This document shows positions 14,331 to 31,265 of a stretch of 64,000 nt of DNA, piece by piece (within the stretch, counting starts at the first letter, position 1; the number at the start of each line of letters is the position of its first letter). The stretch is taken from NCBI GenBank assembly GCA_023213395.1, contig CM041465.1, positions 228,291,741 through 228,355,740 of the forward strand, read 5' to 3'. The notes beneath the pieces were generated by a model that was not told the DNA's origin, did not search any database, and saw only the letters and a list, made by a program, of their open reading frames with translations. The stretch comes from Cycas panzhihuaensis (Eukaryota; Cycadophyta). The position numbers were made by a program, and so were the translations under genes.

Positions 14331-15282
14331 AAGGAAAGCTTTACATTTTAGTGGGAAGTACAGATGTCAGCCAAGCAGCTACAGCATCAAAGACTACAGA
14401 AGATTCAGCTCAGTTATGGTATAAGAGACTTTGGCACACGAGTGAGAGAGGACTTAAGGTGCTGATAAACCGTAAGTTGCTTCCTAACTTACAACTTTCA
14501 AATTTGGCTTTCTGTAAACATTATATTTTTTGATAGCAGTGTAGACTTAGGTTTAAAGTAATTAGTCACACTAGTAAAGGCATTCTAGATTACATACATT
14601 CAGATGTACGGGGACCAGCCCCTAAAATATCTTCTGGAGGATCATTGTATTATGTCACATTTATAGATGATTACTCTAGGAATGTATGGGTCTCTTTTTT
14701 AAAAAGGAAATCTGAAGTTTTTAGTATGTTTAAGCAGTTCAAGGCTCTAGTTGAGAATAGTACTCGTAAAACAATCAAATGTTTAAGAACTGACAATAGA
14801 GGTGAGTTCAACTCCTTGGAGTTTGAGAACTATTGCAAAGACGTTGGGATCGAAAGACACAAGACCACTAGCTATACTCTATAACAAAATGGCATTGTTG
14901 AGCACATGAATATGATACTCTTCGAAAGAGTAAGAAGGATGCTAAGTAATACAGGAGTGGAGCAGGGCTTACGGGCAGAAGTTGTTCAAACAACTTGCTA
15001 TCTAATAAATAGGTCACCATCACTTGTAATAGATTGCAAGATTCCTGAAAAGGTATGGATTAGACATCCATGTGATTATTCAAATTTAAAAGCTTTTCGT
15101 TGTGATGCTTATGCCTGGACTGACAAAAGTAAACGTTCAAAGTTAGACCCAAAATCCAAGAGATATATCTTTGTTGGTTATGGTTATAAGGATGGTGTGA
15201 AAGGATACAGGTTATGGGATCCTACTGCCCACAAAATCACCATTAACAGAGATGTTGTATTTGATGAATCTCCCCTTCTATA
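14331..15282 (+). pseudogene. Copia integrase, decayed
   Basis: The zinc-binding N-terminus is seen in QLWYKRLWHTSERGLKVL, followed by a damaged CxxC pair (AFCKHYIF, then a stop, then QC). The catalytic core has IHSDVRGPAP (first Asp), TDNRGEFNSLEFENYC (second Asp with the typical NRGEF context) and, after a stop, QNGIVEHMN carrying the third acidic residue. The C-terminal GKxPE-like and YIFVGYGYKDGVKGYRLWD motifs are clear. A frameshift near 14300 joins it to the protease, and stops lie at about 14533 and 14882. If intact it would insert the cDNA copy into chromosomal DNA. Confidence 0.92.
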
Positions 15283-15424
15283 ATCAGATAGTGGAGAAGT
15301 TGAAATGAAATAGGAGCAGAAAGATGAACATCAATAGGTTAAGTTTGAAACCCAACCATCTTTAGAATCAGAAGAGTAGGAACATCTTTCTAAAGATGAA
15401 TTTGCAACAGATTTACAAGAGTAT

Positions 15425-17076
15425 GTGGATACTTCTCTGCCAACAGTTAAAAGATCTACACGAGTCAGTCATCCACCTGACAGGTATAACCCGTCTACTT
15501 CTATTACTTTGGTTTCAAATTATGGTGAGCCTACATGTTATCAAGAAGCAGTAAATGATATCTATAGTGAGAAGTGGAAGAGGGCTATGCAGGAAGAGAT
15601 AGATGCATTGAGAAAAAATAATTTATGGGACTTGGTAGAACTTCTGCATGGCAGGAAGACTGTTGGTTGTATGTGGGTTTTTAAGATGAAAATAGATGTT
15701 GATGGAAAGGTTGACAAATACAAGGCAAGATTGGTGGCTAAAGGTTATGTACAAAAAGCAGGTATTGAGTTTTATGAGATCTTTTCCCCAGTTGTCAAAC
15801 TTGTTTTAATTCGAGTGCTGTTAGTATTAGTAGCTTCTCTTGATTTGGAGCTGGAGCAATTAGATGTAAAAACAACTTTTCTACATAGAGATTTAGATGA
15901 GAAGATCTATATGGATCAACCAGAAGGGTTTATACAGGAATGCAGAAAAAGACTTGTTTATAGGCTCAAGAAATCATTGTATGGCCTAAAGCAGTCACCT
16001 AGGCAGTGGTACAACAAGTTTGATGCCTTTATAGAGAACCAAAATTTCAAAGAAGTGAGTATGATCATTGTGTTTACTTTAAATTTATGGACAATGGCTT
16101 ATTCATTATCTCGGTACTATATGTTGATGACATGCTAGTTGTAAGCAAGAGCATGAAAGAAATCAATAAGCTAAAGGCTCAACTGGCTAGGACTTTTGAT
16201 ATGAAGGATCTAGGAGCTGCAAAATAAATATTATGCATGGAGATACATAGAGACAAGAAAAATTATAAGCTATGGTTATCACAACACAAATATGTGGAGA
16301 AGGTGCTAACCAGGTTTGGTATGGAAAATGTAAAACCAATGAGTATCCCATTGGATTCCCACTTCAAGCTTTCTACGAATATGAGTCCTAGTAGTGAAGA
16401 AGAAAATGCTTAAATATCTCGTGTGCCCTATGCCAGTGCAGTAGGAAGTTTGATTTATGCCATGGTATGTATAAGACCTTATACTTCACATGCAATCAGT
16501 GTAGTTAGCAGGTTTATGGAAAATCCAGGGAAAGAACATTGGGCTGCAGTGAAATGGGTGCTTCGGTATTTGAGAGGCACAAGTGACTACTGCATCACCT
16601 TTGGAAGTACAGGTAATCAGGTTTATGGATATGTTGATTCAGACTTTATAGGAGATTTAGACAAAAGAAGGTCTACTTCAAGTTATGTTTTCACTCTTGC
16701 AAATGGTCAAGTTAGTTGTATGTCCAAATTACAGAGCACAATTGTACTGTCAACTACGAAAGTTGAATATATTACTGTAACATATGCTTGTAAAGAAGCA
16801 ATCTGGTTACAGGGTCTATTGGTTGAGCTTGGAAGGAAATAGGAAAATGTAAAGGTATTTTGTGACAGTAAAAGTGCCATTTACTTAGCCAAGAATCCAG
16901 CTTATCAAAGTAGAACAAAGCATATTGCTCTTAAGTACCATTTTGTTAGATAGGATGTGGAAGCAGGTGGAGTGGCACTTGAGAAGATTCACACCAATCA
17001 GAATTATGCTGATATATTCACAAAACCAGTACCAGTAGAAAAGTTCAAATGGTGTTTGACTTCTCTTGGCTTGTAG
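15425..17076 (+). pseudogene. Copia reverse transcriptase and RNase H, decayed
   Basis: The RT begins around WKRAMQEEIDALRKNNLWDL and carries KARLVAKGYVQKAGIEFYEI, LDVKTTFLHRDLDEKIYM and KKSLYGLKQSPRQWYNKFDA. After a frameshift near 16060 the catalytic box LYVDDMLVV (16118-16144) is intact. RNase H is seen from GYVDSDFIGDLDKRRSTSSY through VEYITVTYACKEAIWLQGLL and, after a stop, [15 protein letters not shown]. It ends with ADIFTKPVPVEKFKW and SLGL at the stop 17074-17076. Stops at about 16228, 16413 and 16840 interrupt it. The overall 13161-17076 polyprotein would be about 1,300 residues, usual for the family. Confidence 0.94.
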
Positions 17077-17122
17077 AAAAGATGATGAAGGGTCTAGGAA
17101 AGGTACTGGAAAAATTGTTGTC

Positions 17123-17132
17123 AAGGTGGAGA
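17123..17132 (+). other. Polypurine tract of copia element
   Basis: AAGGTGGAGA lies directly before the 3' LTR start TGTTGGATATTG, the standard copia arrangement for plus-strand priming. Confidence 0.8.
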
Positions 17133-17133
17133 T

Positions 17134-17760
17134 TGTTGGATATTGTGACAACAATCATTTAAGGCTAAGATTTTGGTATGTTTTCGACACGGTTTACCTC
17201 CCTAATCTTTCTCGGGGGTTCCAGGGGAGCCCCTCTGGTACGGGGGGAGTGGAACGCCCCCCGCTAAGAGGAGGTTTAGGGCAATAGCCCCTCACCCAAA
17301 AAATTAACCATATAAACCATATTAAAATGTAAAGAGAATCAGGGTCGTTCGATACAAATACCCTAGATTCTATGGTTGAGATTCATCCCTTAGATGTCCC
17401 TCTCATGTAGCTCGTTTTAGCGCTTTTCTTATTATGTTGTATGTAATGTAATATACTGTGATGAGGGTGGCGGTTGGTTGTTGTTCATGAGAGCACACTG
17501 CTACTAAGATGTATTGTTTCTCCATTCTATAGCAATAAAGATCGATACATTTCCTGTGTATATGTTTCCCTAGCATAATGTTAGGGTTTTACCACGTTAT
17601 ATGGAGTGCATATGTGATGTTTAGCTTGTATATTAATGTTATTATATTATCTCTGATTTTAGAACTTATATGTTAAATCTTAATTTCGATTCCTATAACT
17701 AGTTGCAAACTTTTTTAGATTTTCTGGCGGTTTAAGGTTTGGGACCTTATATTCTCAACA
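17134..17760 (+). repeat. 3' LTR of copia element
   Basis: 627 bp from TGTTGGATATTGTGACAACA to ATTCTCAACA, the same ends as the 5' LTR (12447-13090). Differences are mostly transitions. Confidence 0.95.
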
Positions 17761-19866
<2,106 letters not shown>

Positions 19867-20245
19867 AAATTGAAGAAATTTTATTCCATTAAGAAGGGTT
19901 CGCTAGCTATGGCGTAGTGGAGGCAAGGCGCCCAGGAGTTGGGACAGTGGCAGCGGGATCCCAGTTGGCCTTGCTTGCGTAAATAGCGGTAATAGGAAGA
20001 TAGACAGTGGAGACGCTGACATGCATTACTTCTCTCAGGGTTACGGTGGGACGATAGTATATGGTGGCTCGCTTTAAAGATCCAAGCGAGAGGTTCGGAT
20101 GATTCGCTTTGTCGGTTGTTAGCCTAGTTCACGAGCAACTAGAAGCCAGCTTTGCCAAGCTTTGGGAAACGGTGGTACAGTCAAGCTTAAGGGTGAGCTT
20201 TTGCTGTTTATACAGATTACTTGAGTTTTTTTCTTTATTATCCAT
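19867..20245 (+). other. 5' leader of LINE copy 2
   Basis: A GC-richer, CpG-containing leader of 379 bp. A pyrimidine-rich run (TTTTTTTCTTTATTATCC) precedes the ORF1 ATG; copy J has a longer T-run at the equivalent place (about 60094). No promoter motif is identified. Confidence 0.6.
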
Positions 20246-21656
20246 ATGATGCAATCACCCTTGAACCAATCTCAGTCCTCTCCTTCTTGGAGGACTTACC
20301 GTGAAGTTTTAAATAATGGGAACCAAGACGAATTAAACATATCTCCTGTTAAATCCGGTAACAGATATAAACTAATGATACCAAAAGAAGTTACTGAAAG
20401 AACCATCCAGTATTGGGATAACAGCTTGGTAGGCAGGTTCTCGTCCCAGCCGTGTTTGGACACTATTAGGGAGTGGATAAGACATAAATGGAAGACCGTA
20501 AATCTGCCCAAGTTATGGCTATACCTAAGGGTGTGTCCTGCTTAGGTTTTAAGCCAGAGGACATGATCCCATTTTGTTGAAATCTCCATGGATGTTCTGG
20601 AGGAAGGCTTTGTCATTGGAGAAGTGGCATCGATTTCGACCCAGCACTCGTGGTTAAACAAGCTCCGGTTTGGGTACAACTCCCAGGGCTCCCCCTGCAT
20701 TTTTGGAATCCAGAGACGGTTAAAGGGACAGCCAAAATGATAGGGCCCCTACTAGCTGTGGATTCGGCCACTAAACACAAATCTAGACTGATGAATGCCA
20801 GATTTTGTGTCCGGCTAAGCTCGATGGTGAGCTCCCAGACAAGATAGAGTTGGAGTCGGACGGGAGGTCCATTAATCAAGGTTTATTTTATGAGGTAGAG
20901 TCATTCTGGTGCACAAAGTGCAAGATCCGGGGACATCTCCCCTTTCAGTGCCCGGGTATCCCAATGAGGGAGGATGTTCAGGAAGATATAAAGGGGGAAA
21001 CCGGAAGTATAGAAAAGACTGACATTAGAGAGGAGAAAGGGGACAGTGTTGAGAACGAGCGAGGTGGTGGGGAGGCCTCTACTGGGGTTTGCCCCACGGA
21101 AAAAAAAATCGAAACGGTGGTCATCAAGGATTCTCGGGGAGTAGGGGATGAGATCCCGATGGAAATGGAGTCTGGTAAAGGAACGTCTAAAGGGGATGAG
21201 AAAGCAGGTGCATCCTGGATGGAGGCACCAGGGGACCCAGGTCAGATTCAAAGGGAAGGTGATATTCGTGCCTCAACTGATGAGGCACTTGCCAAGCTGG
21301 CCAAGAACATAAATTGGGATTTAGAGGATTATTTTTCGGAACCCGAGGAGGGAGGCCTGAAAGACCAGAACCAGGAGGAGAGCCAGGCTGGAACGGTAGT
21401 TGAAGGAGGAGGGGGTATTGGGGTGAGAGCTTCTGATTCAGGCAGAGGGGGTGGGTCACATAAATGGGTTTCAAAAAGTTCCACATCAGAATAAAGGAAG
21501 GCCCCAGATTATGGAATGGAGAAGAAGGTGGGCAGACCCCCCAGAAAGGCCACAAGGGAGAAAGAAACTCAAGCCCAGATAGACATGGGTTACCAGAGCA
21601 CGTTGAGAGAGGGGGGAGCACTAGAAGGCCCCAACCTTAGAAGTAGGAAAGGATGA
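20246..21656 (+). pseudogene. LINE copy 2 ORF1: RNA-binding (DUF4283-like, zinc knuckle) protein
   Basis: The frame starts MMQSPLNQSQSSPSWRTYRE and is homologous to ORF1 of copies 1 and J. Frameshifts occur near 20520-20650 and again near 20810. The conserved segment VKQAPVWVQLPGLPLHFWNP precedes the zinc knuckle CTKCKIRGHLPFQC (about 20910-20951), complete here. A long acidic, Glu/Gly-rich tail follows, with one stop at 21492-21494, after which the same frame continues (GRPPRKATREKET) to the terminal stop at 21654-21656. ORF2 starts 15 bp downstream, a compact bicistronic layout typical of LINEs. Confidence 0.88.
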
Positions 21657-21671
21657 AGGATTCTGGTACCC

Positions 21672-24600
21672 ATGAAGGTCCTTTCTTGGAATATCAAGCG
21701 GCTAAATGCCCCATCCAAGCAAAGATTGGTCAGAGAGATTAGGATTAGGTTAGACGCTGATATTGTACTCCTGTAGGAGACAAAAGTGGAGCAGTTCAAG
21801 GAAGCAGAGGTGTTGAGAAAGATTTGGAGGAACGGAGAGGGGAAGCGTAGTGGAGGCTCGGCGGGATCCGGAGGGCTGATCTCTCTTTGGAATCCCAAAA
21901 GATGGAAAGGTTGGGAGGTGTGTAAAAGTGAGCACTTCCTTACTGTCGGGTTGGTCAGTACATCGACTAATAAGGAGTATTGGATCACCAATATCTACGC
22001 TCCAAATTCGGTCGAGGGTAGGAGGAGATTATGGGAGGGGGTGGTGGAGGCCCATAAAGGTTGGGCTGGTCCCTGGTTGGTGGCGGGGGATTTTAATTCC
22101 CCTCTGAGCCCGGAAGAGAAGAAAGGAGGGCAAGGGGGATGGACTAGAAGTATGTCTGATCTTGGTGTTTTTGTGCAAACGGGAGGCCTGATGGATGTTC
22201 CTCTCAGGGGAGCGAGGTATACCTGGTCCAATAGACGGCTAGGGCACAATCACATACAATGCAGATTGGACAGGATGTTAATTAATTATGAATGGGCTTG
22301 TCACTTTGAAGGTGTTAAGCTGGAGGCCCTTTCGAAAGCTGGGTCGGACCATGCTCCCCTTATCTTGGAGGGGTCCGTCCCGGCTTTATTCAAAGGAGCG
22401 CCATTCCGCTTTGAACTTATGTGGCAGAAACATCCAGACTTGAGGGACATGATCAAGGAATGGTGGGAAATTCAGGTACAGGGGTGCGCCATGTACTGAT
22501 TTTCGAGGAAGTTGAACTGGGTCAAGATACAAATTAAAGCTTGGAATAAAGAGGTCTTTGGAAATATTTTTGAACATAAGGGAGCCTTGCTGGAGGATCT
22601 AAAGGGGATAGAGGATAGAATCCTGAGGGAAGGTAGAACCCAGGATTTGGGTCTTAAGGAGCTCTTGACCTCCAGGAAATTCGAGGAGGCCGGAGAGAGA
22701 GGAAATTTTCTCGAAATGTAAATCCAGAGAAAGGGATAAGGGAGGGATAGAAACACGAAGTTCTTCCATATGTCTACCTTGAGACACAGGGTTAACAACA
22801 GAATTTCTAAAATTCAGAGGTGGATGGGATTGTATATGAGGCGAGGATCGATAGGAGGTATTGCGATGGAACACTTTAAGGAGCTATTCACGAGCTGTGA
22901 TGTCGTGACCCCCCGAGGGAGGCACTCTTACATCATATTCCAAAATTGATTAATGAGGACCAGAATAATAAATTGACTGAACCTTTCTCTCATGAGGAGG
23001 TGGACAGGGCCTTATTCAATATGGGCAGTGACAAGGCCCTGGGGCCGGACGATTTTGCTCCAAGTTTCTTCCAGGAATATTGGGAGATAATCAAGGGTGA
23101 TCTACTGGAGGCGCTCAACGAATTCTTCTAGAGGCGGACAATCGAAGAATGGCGTGCCACGCTCTTGGCTGATTCCAAAGAAGGAGGGAGCGGAAGTCAT
23201 GGAAGACTTCAGACCGATTAGCGTGTGCAACGTTAAATACAAAATATTGGCTAAAGTGCTGGCGAATCGCTCAAGCAAGATCTCTCGACATCATTTCTCC
23301 AAACTGTGATGGGTTTGTCAAAGGTAGACAAATTTCGGACGGCATTATATTAGTTCATGAGACTCTGCATTCGACGATGCAACGAAAGGAAGCCGGAATG
23401 ATTATAAAAACAGATATGTCAAAGGCCTATGATCGGGTGGCATGGGATTGCTTGATGGAGTGCCTCGAGGCTTTTGGTTTTGGGGAGATATGGAGGGAGT
23501 GGATGATGTGTTGTGTTTCTAGAGTTTCCTTCTCAGTTTTAATAAATGGGAGGTCGACTCCTTTCTTTGCGGGATCTAGGGGATTGAGACAAGGTGGTCC
23601 TCTCTCTCCTTTTTTGTTCATTATAATGGCGGAGATGTTAGGTAGGGCGACGATGGAGGCTCAGAGGATAGGGAGGATATTAGGTTTGAGAGCCTCCTCT
23701 AATCTAGACAATATTGTGCTCCATCAGTTTGTAGATGACAATATTTTCCTATGCAGGGCTTCTGTGAGGGAGGCCAGAGCCTTAAAATTGGGTTTACAAG
23801 TGTATGAAAAGGCTACAAACCAAAAAATAAATTTGAACAAAAGCTCGGCCTTTTTTATCAACATGCCGGAGAGACTCCAAGGCAAAATTTGCAGGACGTT
23901 GGAGATGGCTAGAGGTTCCCTTCCTAGCTCTTATCTCGATATGCCTCTTTTTGCAGGAAGTATGGGCAAGGAGATGTGGGACTCAGTAGTAAGCAGATTC
24001 AACAGGAAGTTGGCTGGATGGAAAGGGGCCCTCCTCAGTTGGGCTGGGAAAATTTAGCTGCTGGTGGCTTCCTTGCAAAGCATCCCGGTCTATCAAATGA
24101 CGGTCTACAAAATCCCGAATAAGGTCATCTCGACTTTGGAAGGAATCATGAAGAGATTCCTTTGGTCAGGAGCTGAAGAGAAAAGAAAATTTTACCTTGT
24201 GTCTTGGGACAAGGTTTGCAGACCTAAGTGGGCGGGTGGTCTTAACGTTAGAAGACTGGGCTTTTTTAATGAGGCCCTCCTGGCAAAAACGGGATGGAGG
24301 CTCTTTAAAGAAGCCGGGTTCACCTGGGGGAAGATTATGGTAAGGAAGTATCTGGGGGATAAGCACTTTCTTTTGGATGAGGGGCTCTGTCTAGAAGGGT
24401 CACAGGTGTGGAGAGCTATCAGATCTTCGAGGTCCCTTCTTCTTGAAGGTATGCTACTGAAACCGGGGACTACGAAAGCATAAGGTTTTGGGAAGATAGA
24501 TGGTGTGGGCCCTTTAAGCTCGAGGAGATGCTTAGCAATGAGCCATGGGGAGAGAGTGTGTAGACCGCTATGGCTCTTTGGTCAAGAACTACTGGGTTGG

Positions 24601-25751
24601 GCAAGGAAAGGAGAGGAGGTGGAGAACGTTCAAGGAGGTGTCAGGTCGTGAAGAGGAGATCCTTAGGGTGAAAGAGATCTTAGATAAACAGTACATTCCG
24701 AAGAAGGCGAGTCCAGATTCCTTGGTCTGGCCCACTTCGTCTGCGGGTTCATACTCGGTCAAAACGGGCTATGATCTGAGGATGAGCAGAGAGGGCTGGG
24801 AGAGAAACGATAGGCTGGCTGGGGTATGGAAGTTGGGGGTTCTTCCAAAAATTGCAGCTTTCTGGTGGTTATGCCTTCAAAACAAATTACTTACAATGGA
24901 CAACCTCACGAAGAGAGGTTTCCATCTGGTGAATAGATGTGTGATGTGTAAGATGAATGCTGAAACCTTGGACCACCTATGCATCCACTGTCCTTATGCG
25001 GAGGGCATCTGGAATGTTATCTGGGCGGGGATGCAGATAGCTTGGGTCTCCTCGAACTCCTTATGTGAGCAGTGGGCAGCTTGGACATCGCCTTTCAAAA
25101 GCAAAACCCTATCCAGGCTTTGGAAGATGATCCTCCCGGTAGGCTCTTGGCTCATCTGGAAAGAACGTAACAGGAGGATATTTGAAGGTAAAGAGAAGGA
25201 CAGTCATTTGCTGTTGATAGAGATCAGAAAGGCCATCTCAGAAATGATGTTTAAACCTAAGGAGGATAGGATTCCCAGGAGGGAAGAGGAGATTATTAAA
25301 GACGGGGTATAGTGCCTGGTCAAGGCCAAAGTAAAGAGAAGAGATGTCAAGTGGTATCCCTGAGATGGATCTTGGGTAAAAGTCAATTTTGATGGTGCTG
25401 CGAAGGGCAACCCAGGGGAGGCAGGTGGAGGGGGCCTCTGCAGGATCGTGAAGGCAATGTGAGATGGGCTTTTGCGGATTATCCGGGGTCCAGATCAAAC
25501 CGTAAAGCTGAGGTCAGGGCTATGTTGAGGGCCATCACTATTTTGGATGAGACAGACGTACAAAAGGTGATTATAGAAGGTGACTCTATGTATGATATCA
25601 AATGCTTGAGAGGGGATATGGACCCGGGTTGGGAGAACATAGATATTTTCAGGGATGCCCAAGATGTTTTGAGAGCTAGGGCGGAGGTTCAGATTCAGCA
25701 CACCTATAGGGAGGGTAACACTTGAGTGCATTGGCCGCAAACCGGTCGTAA
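21672..25751 (+). pseudogene. LINE copy 2 ORF2: endonuclease, RT, zinc-binding region, RNase H
   Basis: The ATG at 21672 opens MKVLSWNIKRLN (APE-type endonuclease). Endonuclease motifs continue through WLVAGDFNSPL, CRLDRML and AGSDHAPL. RT spans about 22946-24057: [44 protein letters not shown] and the catalytic box FVDDN. A zinc-binding zf-RVT-type region (CVMCKMNAETLDHLCIHC) lies at about 24940-25000. RNase H begins VNFDGAAKGNPGEAG near 25380, then IIEGDSMYDIKC, ending SALAANRS and TAA at 25749-25751 after a frameshift. Stops include codon 35 (21774-21776), 22497-22499 and 22719-22721, so it is inactive as it stands, but much less decayed than copies 1 or J. A C-terminal RNase H is known from a plant-specific L1 branch. 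Confidence 0.93.
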
Positions 25752-25975
25752 CAAATAAAAGATCAAAAGTTTGGAGAGAGGAGTTCCCGAAGGAGATGTT
25801 GAGATTGGTCAGGGCAGATGCACATGTGGGAGAGGTTACCAGGACAGAAGATTTAATTTCAGGTTAGACCATGGGCCTGTCATGGTCATTTTTTCTTCTT
25901 AGGTGGCTGATGTACCGGGTTTGGGGACCCAGTTAAAACCCCTTTAATTTTTTTTACCTTATAAAAAAAAAAAAA
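25752..25975 (+). other. 3' region and poly(A) tail of LINE copy 2
   Basis: About 210 bp of non-coding sequence after ORF2, ending CCCCTTTAATTTTTTTTACC then TTAT and 13 A residues. The 31795 fragment ends with a comparable CCCCTTCATTTATACCATACC plus A-tail. Confidence 0.8.
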
Positions 25976-28481
<2,506 letters not shown>

Positions 28482-28482
<1 letters not shown>

Positions 28483-29980
28483 GCCTAATGCATTATGAAT
28501 GATATAGAAATAAGTCTGTTAATAATAAAAATAACTAAATTACTAAAAGGGAAAAAGGGAAGGACACAAATTCCCCTACAAGAATGCTTTTAAAAATTTC
28601 TTAGTATCAATTTGTTATTTATTTTAACAAGTTGTCTTTAAACATTGAAGGAATATTAACATGAAATATAATTGTGTGGTCCAATTTTATAAGAAAATTT
28701 TTGAAGGCGTACATGATTAGAGAAATCGTTTTAAGGTTTTTTCAATGAGCTTTGGCTCTTTGAATTTGGATAAGAAGTCTGAAAGTCATAAGTTATTATA
28801 TGTATACATATACATATAAATTAGTTGGACATATGGCAGGACACACTAGAAGGATAAATTCCAAATTGATGAGGATGAGAAATTGTGAAAGCTCCTATTA
28901 CAAAAATGTGAAAAACTAAAGCTATAAAAAAGTAAAAAGCATAAATCTTAAGTGGAACGAATACTAGTTTCTTCTTTTTTACTTCACATACCTCTCAAAA
29001 TTTTAAAAAATATGCTTTTTGAACGAATTTAAATTTTATGAGAAAGAAAGATTCATTGAAGAAAAGGAAAAGTGCAAATTTACAAAACAAAAGAATTTTG
29101 ATTATAAGTTTTCAAGGTGATAAGCATCAAAAGATTACGTAGTGATTAGATATGACTACCTTAGTTTTGCAATTTTCACTCCAACTGAAGTAGTTTTAAT
29201 GGTTTAATAATTAAACAGACAAAATTAATTACTATGGGTAGTTACCATCTTAGGCCAACTTAAAAAGATAAGAAGCCAAAGTAAAAAAGGTTGTATTGGA
29301 AGTTAACGAAAAAAGACTGGATTATTTGAGGGATTGGTTATGGTCAGTTTGATCTACCTAATATATTATCAATTATTACATTTTTCTATTTTCTATAGAA
29401 GAATAGGGAATAGAGTAAAGATTGTGAAATTGGTAATTAGTTGGCTAGGTCTACCTAGTATAATCACTATTCGTCTTTCTTTCTTTCCATTTTTCTTTCA
29501 AACTTAGAATCTTAGTAAAACAAGATAGACTTAACTAAAAATCCTAACATGTAGGCAGGGGCATAGCAATAGTATATAATATTACGTTTATAGACTACAT
29601 ACTGATAATGGATTATGAAATACCTCTATTTTTTAGGAGTGTTATGTGTAAACCTAATAAGTTAGTCTACCTATTAATCATTAATATATATTATTCCTTG
29701 TAATCATTGTGTACTATTTGAGTCTAGTTAGTCTACCGAGTGAACATTAGACATATTTAATAAGAATAGATTATTTTACATGTTTCATGCTTAGTTCTAA
29801 TTTGGTATGGAGATATATTAAATTATATCTTCAATCTTCTAAGTACTGATTTAGACACCCAATTTAATCTTCTTACTTTGCTTTCATTCTATAATCTTAT
29901 CATGTATTATTAAACTCTCTTCTCATCCTTATAAATTATATATAAATGGTAAATACATTTTTCTGCATAGTAGCCTTTAA
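28482..29980. other. AT-rich stretch, nothing recognised
   Basis: No coding motif, LTR boundary or tRNA was seen on either strand. Reading frames are short and full of stops. Confidence 0.5.
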
Positions 29981-30005
29981 TGTATATTATATATACATAC
30001 ATACG

Positions 30006-30096
<91 letters not shown>
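29981..30096. repeat. Compound microsatellite (AC)n(AT)n(AG)n
   Basis: About 13 AC units, then about 10 AT units and about 25 AG units in direct succession. It is bordered by unique AT-rich sequence. Confidence 0.95.
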
Positions 30097-30100
<4 letters not shown>

Positions 30101-30529
30101 GCAACTATGATAAAAAGGGAATTACCCTTATAAGTGAAGGGGTTTTACCTTTTAGTTATCCTTGTATTTATATACCTTGCTTCAAACTATTCACAAACTG
30201 GTCATGTTCTAAATCATTCTTCTTAATGGGTACAAAAATATAGATTAACATATTAGCAACCATACTAGAGAGTTCTAAGATTTTGCATGCATAAAAAAAC
30301 TTCTTAGTTTTTGTTCATTAGTAGCTCCTCAAAAGACTAAGAGGGTATATACTAGATTAATCAGATCATAAGATTTATGAAGGAATTATTGTATTCCCAT
30401 CAAGAATGAAGAAGAACACAAGCGTAAGGTGACGTTGTTGTCCCTATTATTGAGCTTCTTGAACATGTTTCTAGTAATTTAAAAATAGCAGAAAACTAAG
30501 CTGACAATCAGAGAGGCAATCACAACATA
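30097..30529. other. Nothing recognised
   Basis: AT-rich sequence between the compound microsatellite and the gag-like remnant. No features are supported. Confidence 0.4.
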
Positions 30530-31265
30530 GATGACAAATGACCATTTAGCTCTAAAAGGATTTTTTAATGTTGTTCTAAATACAGCAAGAGATACTTATC
30601 CTAAGTTTAAACAATATGGAATAACTACTAGAGAATAATATCTAGAGAGTTTCTTAATTATATGTAAAATATTTAACATTATACGTGAAGATATAGCTTT
30701 CTAGTTATTTATTTATACATTAGAAGTAAGTGTGGCAATATGGTTAAGGTTATCAGTTAATACTTTTATAACCACTTAGGATGATTTGATAAGTGTTTTC
30801 CAACCTATAGTAAAAGGATAGTTGCTTCCTTAATAAAGAAATTATCCATTATTAAAAGGGGCCCAAGGGAAAGTATACAAAGTTATATGGAAAGGTTTGA
30901 TAAGACCGTAATTTCTAAAAATCATTTAACCATTAGAAAATATTCAACTAAAATGGACTTTTGGAAGGTTAGATACTAAGACTATGCTTACTGTAGACTA
31001 TAAATTACCTCACTCTATTAAAAAGGCAAAATATATAGCTAAAGGATTGGAGCCAATATGGAATAAATATGACAAAGCAAGATCATCTCTTATGATTGGT
31101 TCTAAAAAGGAAACCACTACTTCTATTGCTCCATAATATGCTCAAATCTAAGCTTTCTTAAGAAAATTGAATAATGAGATTTAATATTAAAAGAAGCAAG
31201 TAAAAGATAAAAAACCTTAGACGTATGCATTAGTCAAGAAACTACAGGAGGACTTAAATATTATT
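30530..31265 (+). pseudogene. Remnant of an LTR-retrotransposon gag (Retrotrans_gag-like)
   Basis: In broken frames the sequence encodes RGPRESIQSYMERFDKTV (about 30860-30912), which resembles the gypsy-type gag signature (a Gly-rich start, ES, a Tyr and a RF pair). Further downstream it encodes KAKYIAKGLEPIWNKYDKAR (about 31027-31084). Stops and frameshifts are dense. The piece lies upstream, in the same orientation, of the LTR-like repeat D1. Whether it belongs to the same element is unproved; no protease, RT or integrase was found nearby. The call rests mainly on one motif. Confidence 0.42.

Larger units (their letters stand above)
12447..17760 (+). mobile_element. Full-length Ty1/copia LTR retrotransposon, decayed
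   Basis: A 5.3-kb element runs from a TG...CA LTR through a primer-binding site, gag, protease, integrase, RT and RNase H to a polypurine tract and a second LTR. Integrase before RT defines the Ty1/copia order. It sits inside the TA array; the flanking pentamers CATAT and TATAT differ at one base, so a target-site duplication is plausible but not demonstrable in such sequence. About a dozen mostly transition differences in the first 95 bases of the two LTRs indicate an old insertion. Confidence 0.95.
19867..25975 (+). mobile_element. Full-length L1-type LINE, copy 2
   Basis: About 6.1 kb: 5' leader, ORF1, ORF2 with endonuclease, RT, zinc-binding region and RNase H, a short 3' region and a 13-A tail (25963-25975). 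It lies inside the TA array. TGTATACATATA occurs just before the element (19855-19866) and just after the tail (25980-25991), a possible target-site duplication, although the flanks are repetitive enough for chance. It is the best-preserved member of the family in the window and the reference for copies 1, J and the 31795 fragment. Confidence 0.95.

Noticed and set aside
21187-21621. 144-codon minus-strand open frame
   Set aside because: It is the shadow of the Glu/Gly-rich ORF1 tail of LINE copy 2 and has no independent similarity.
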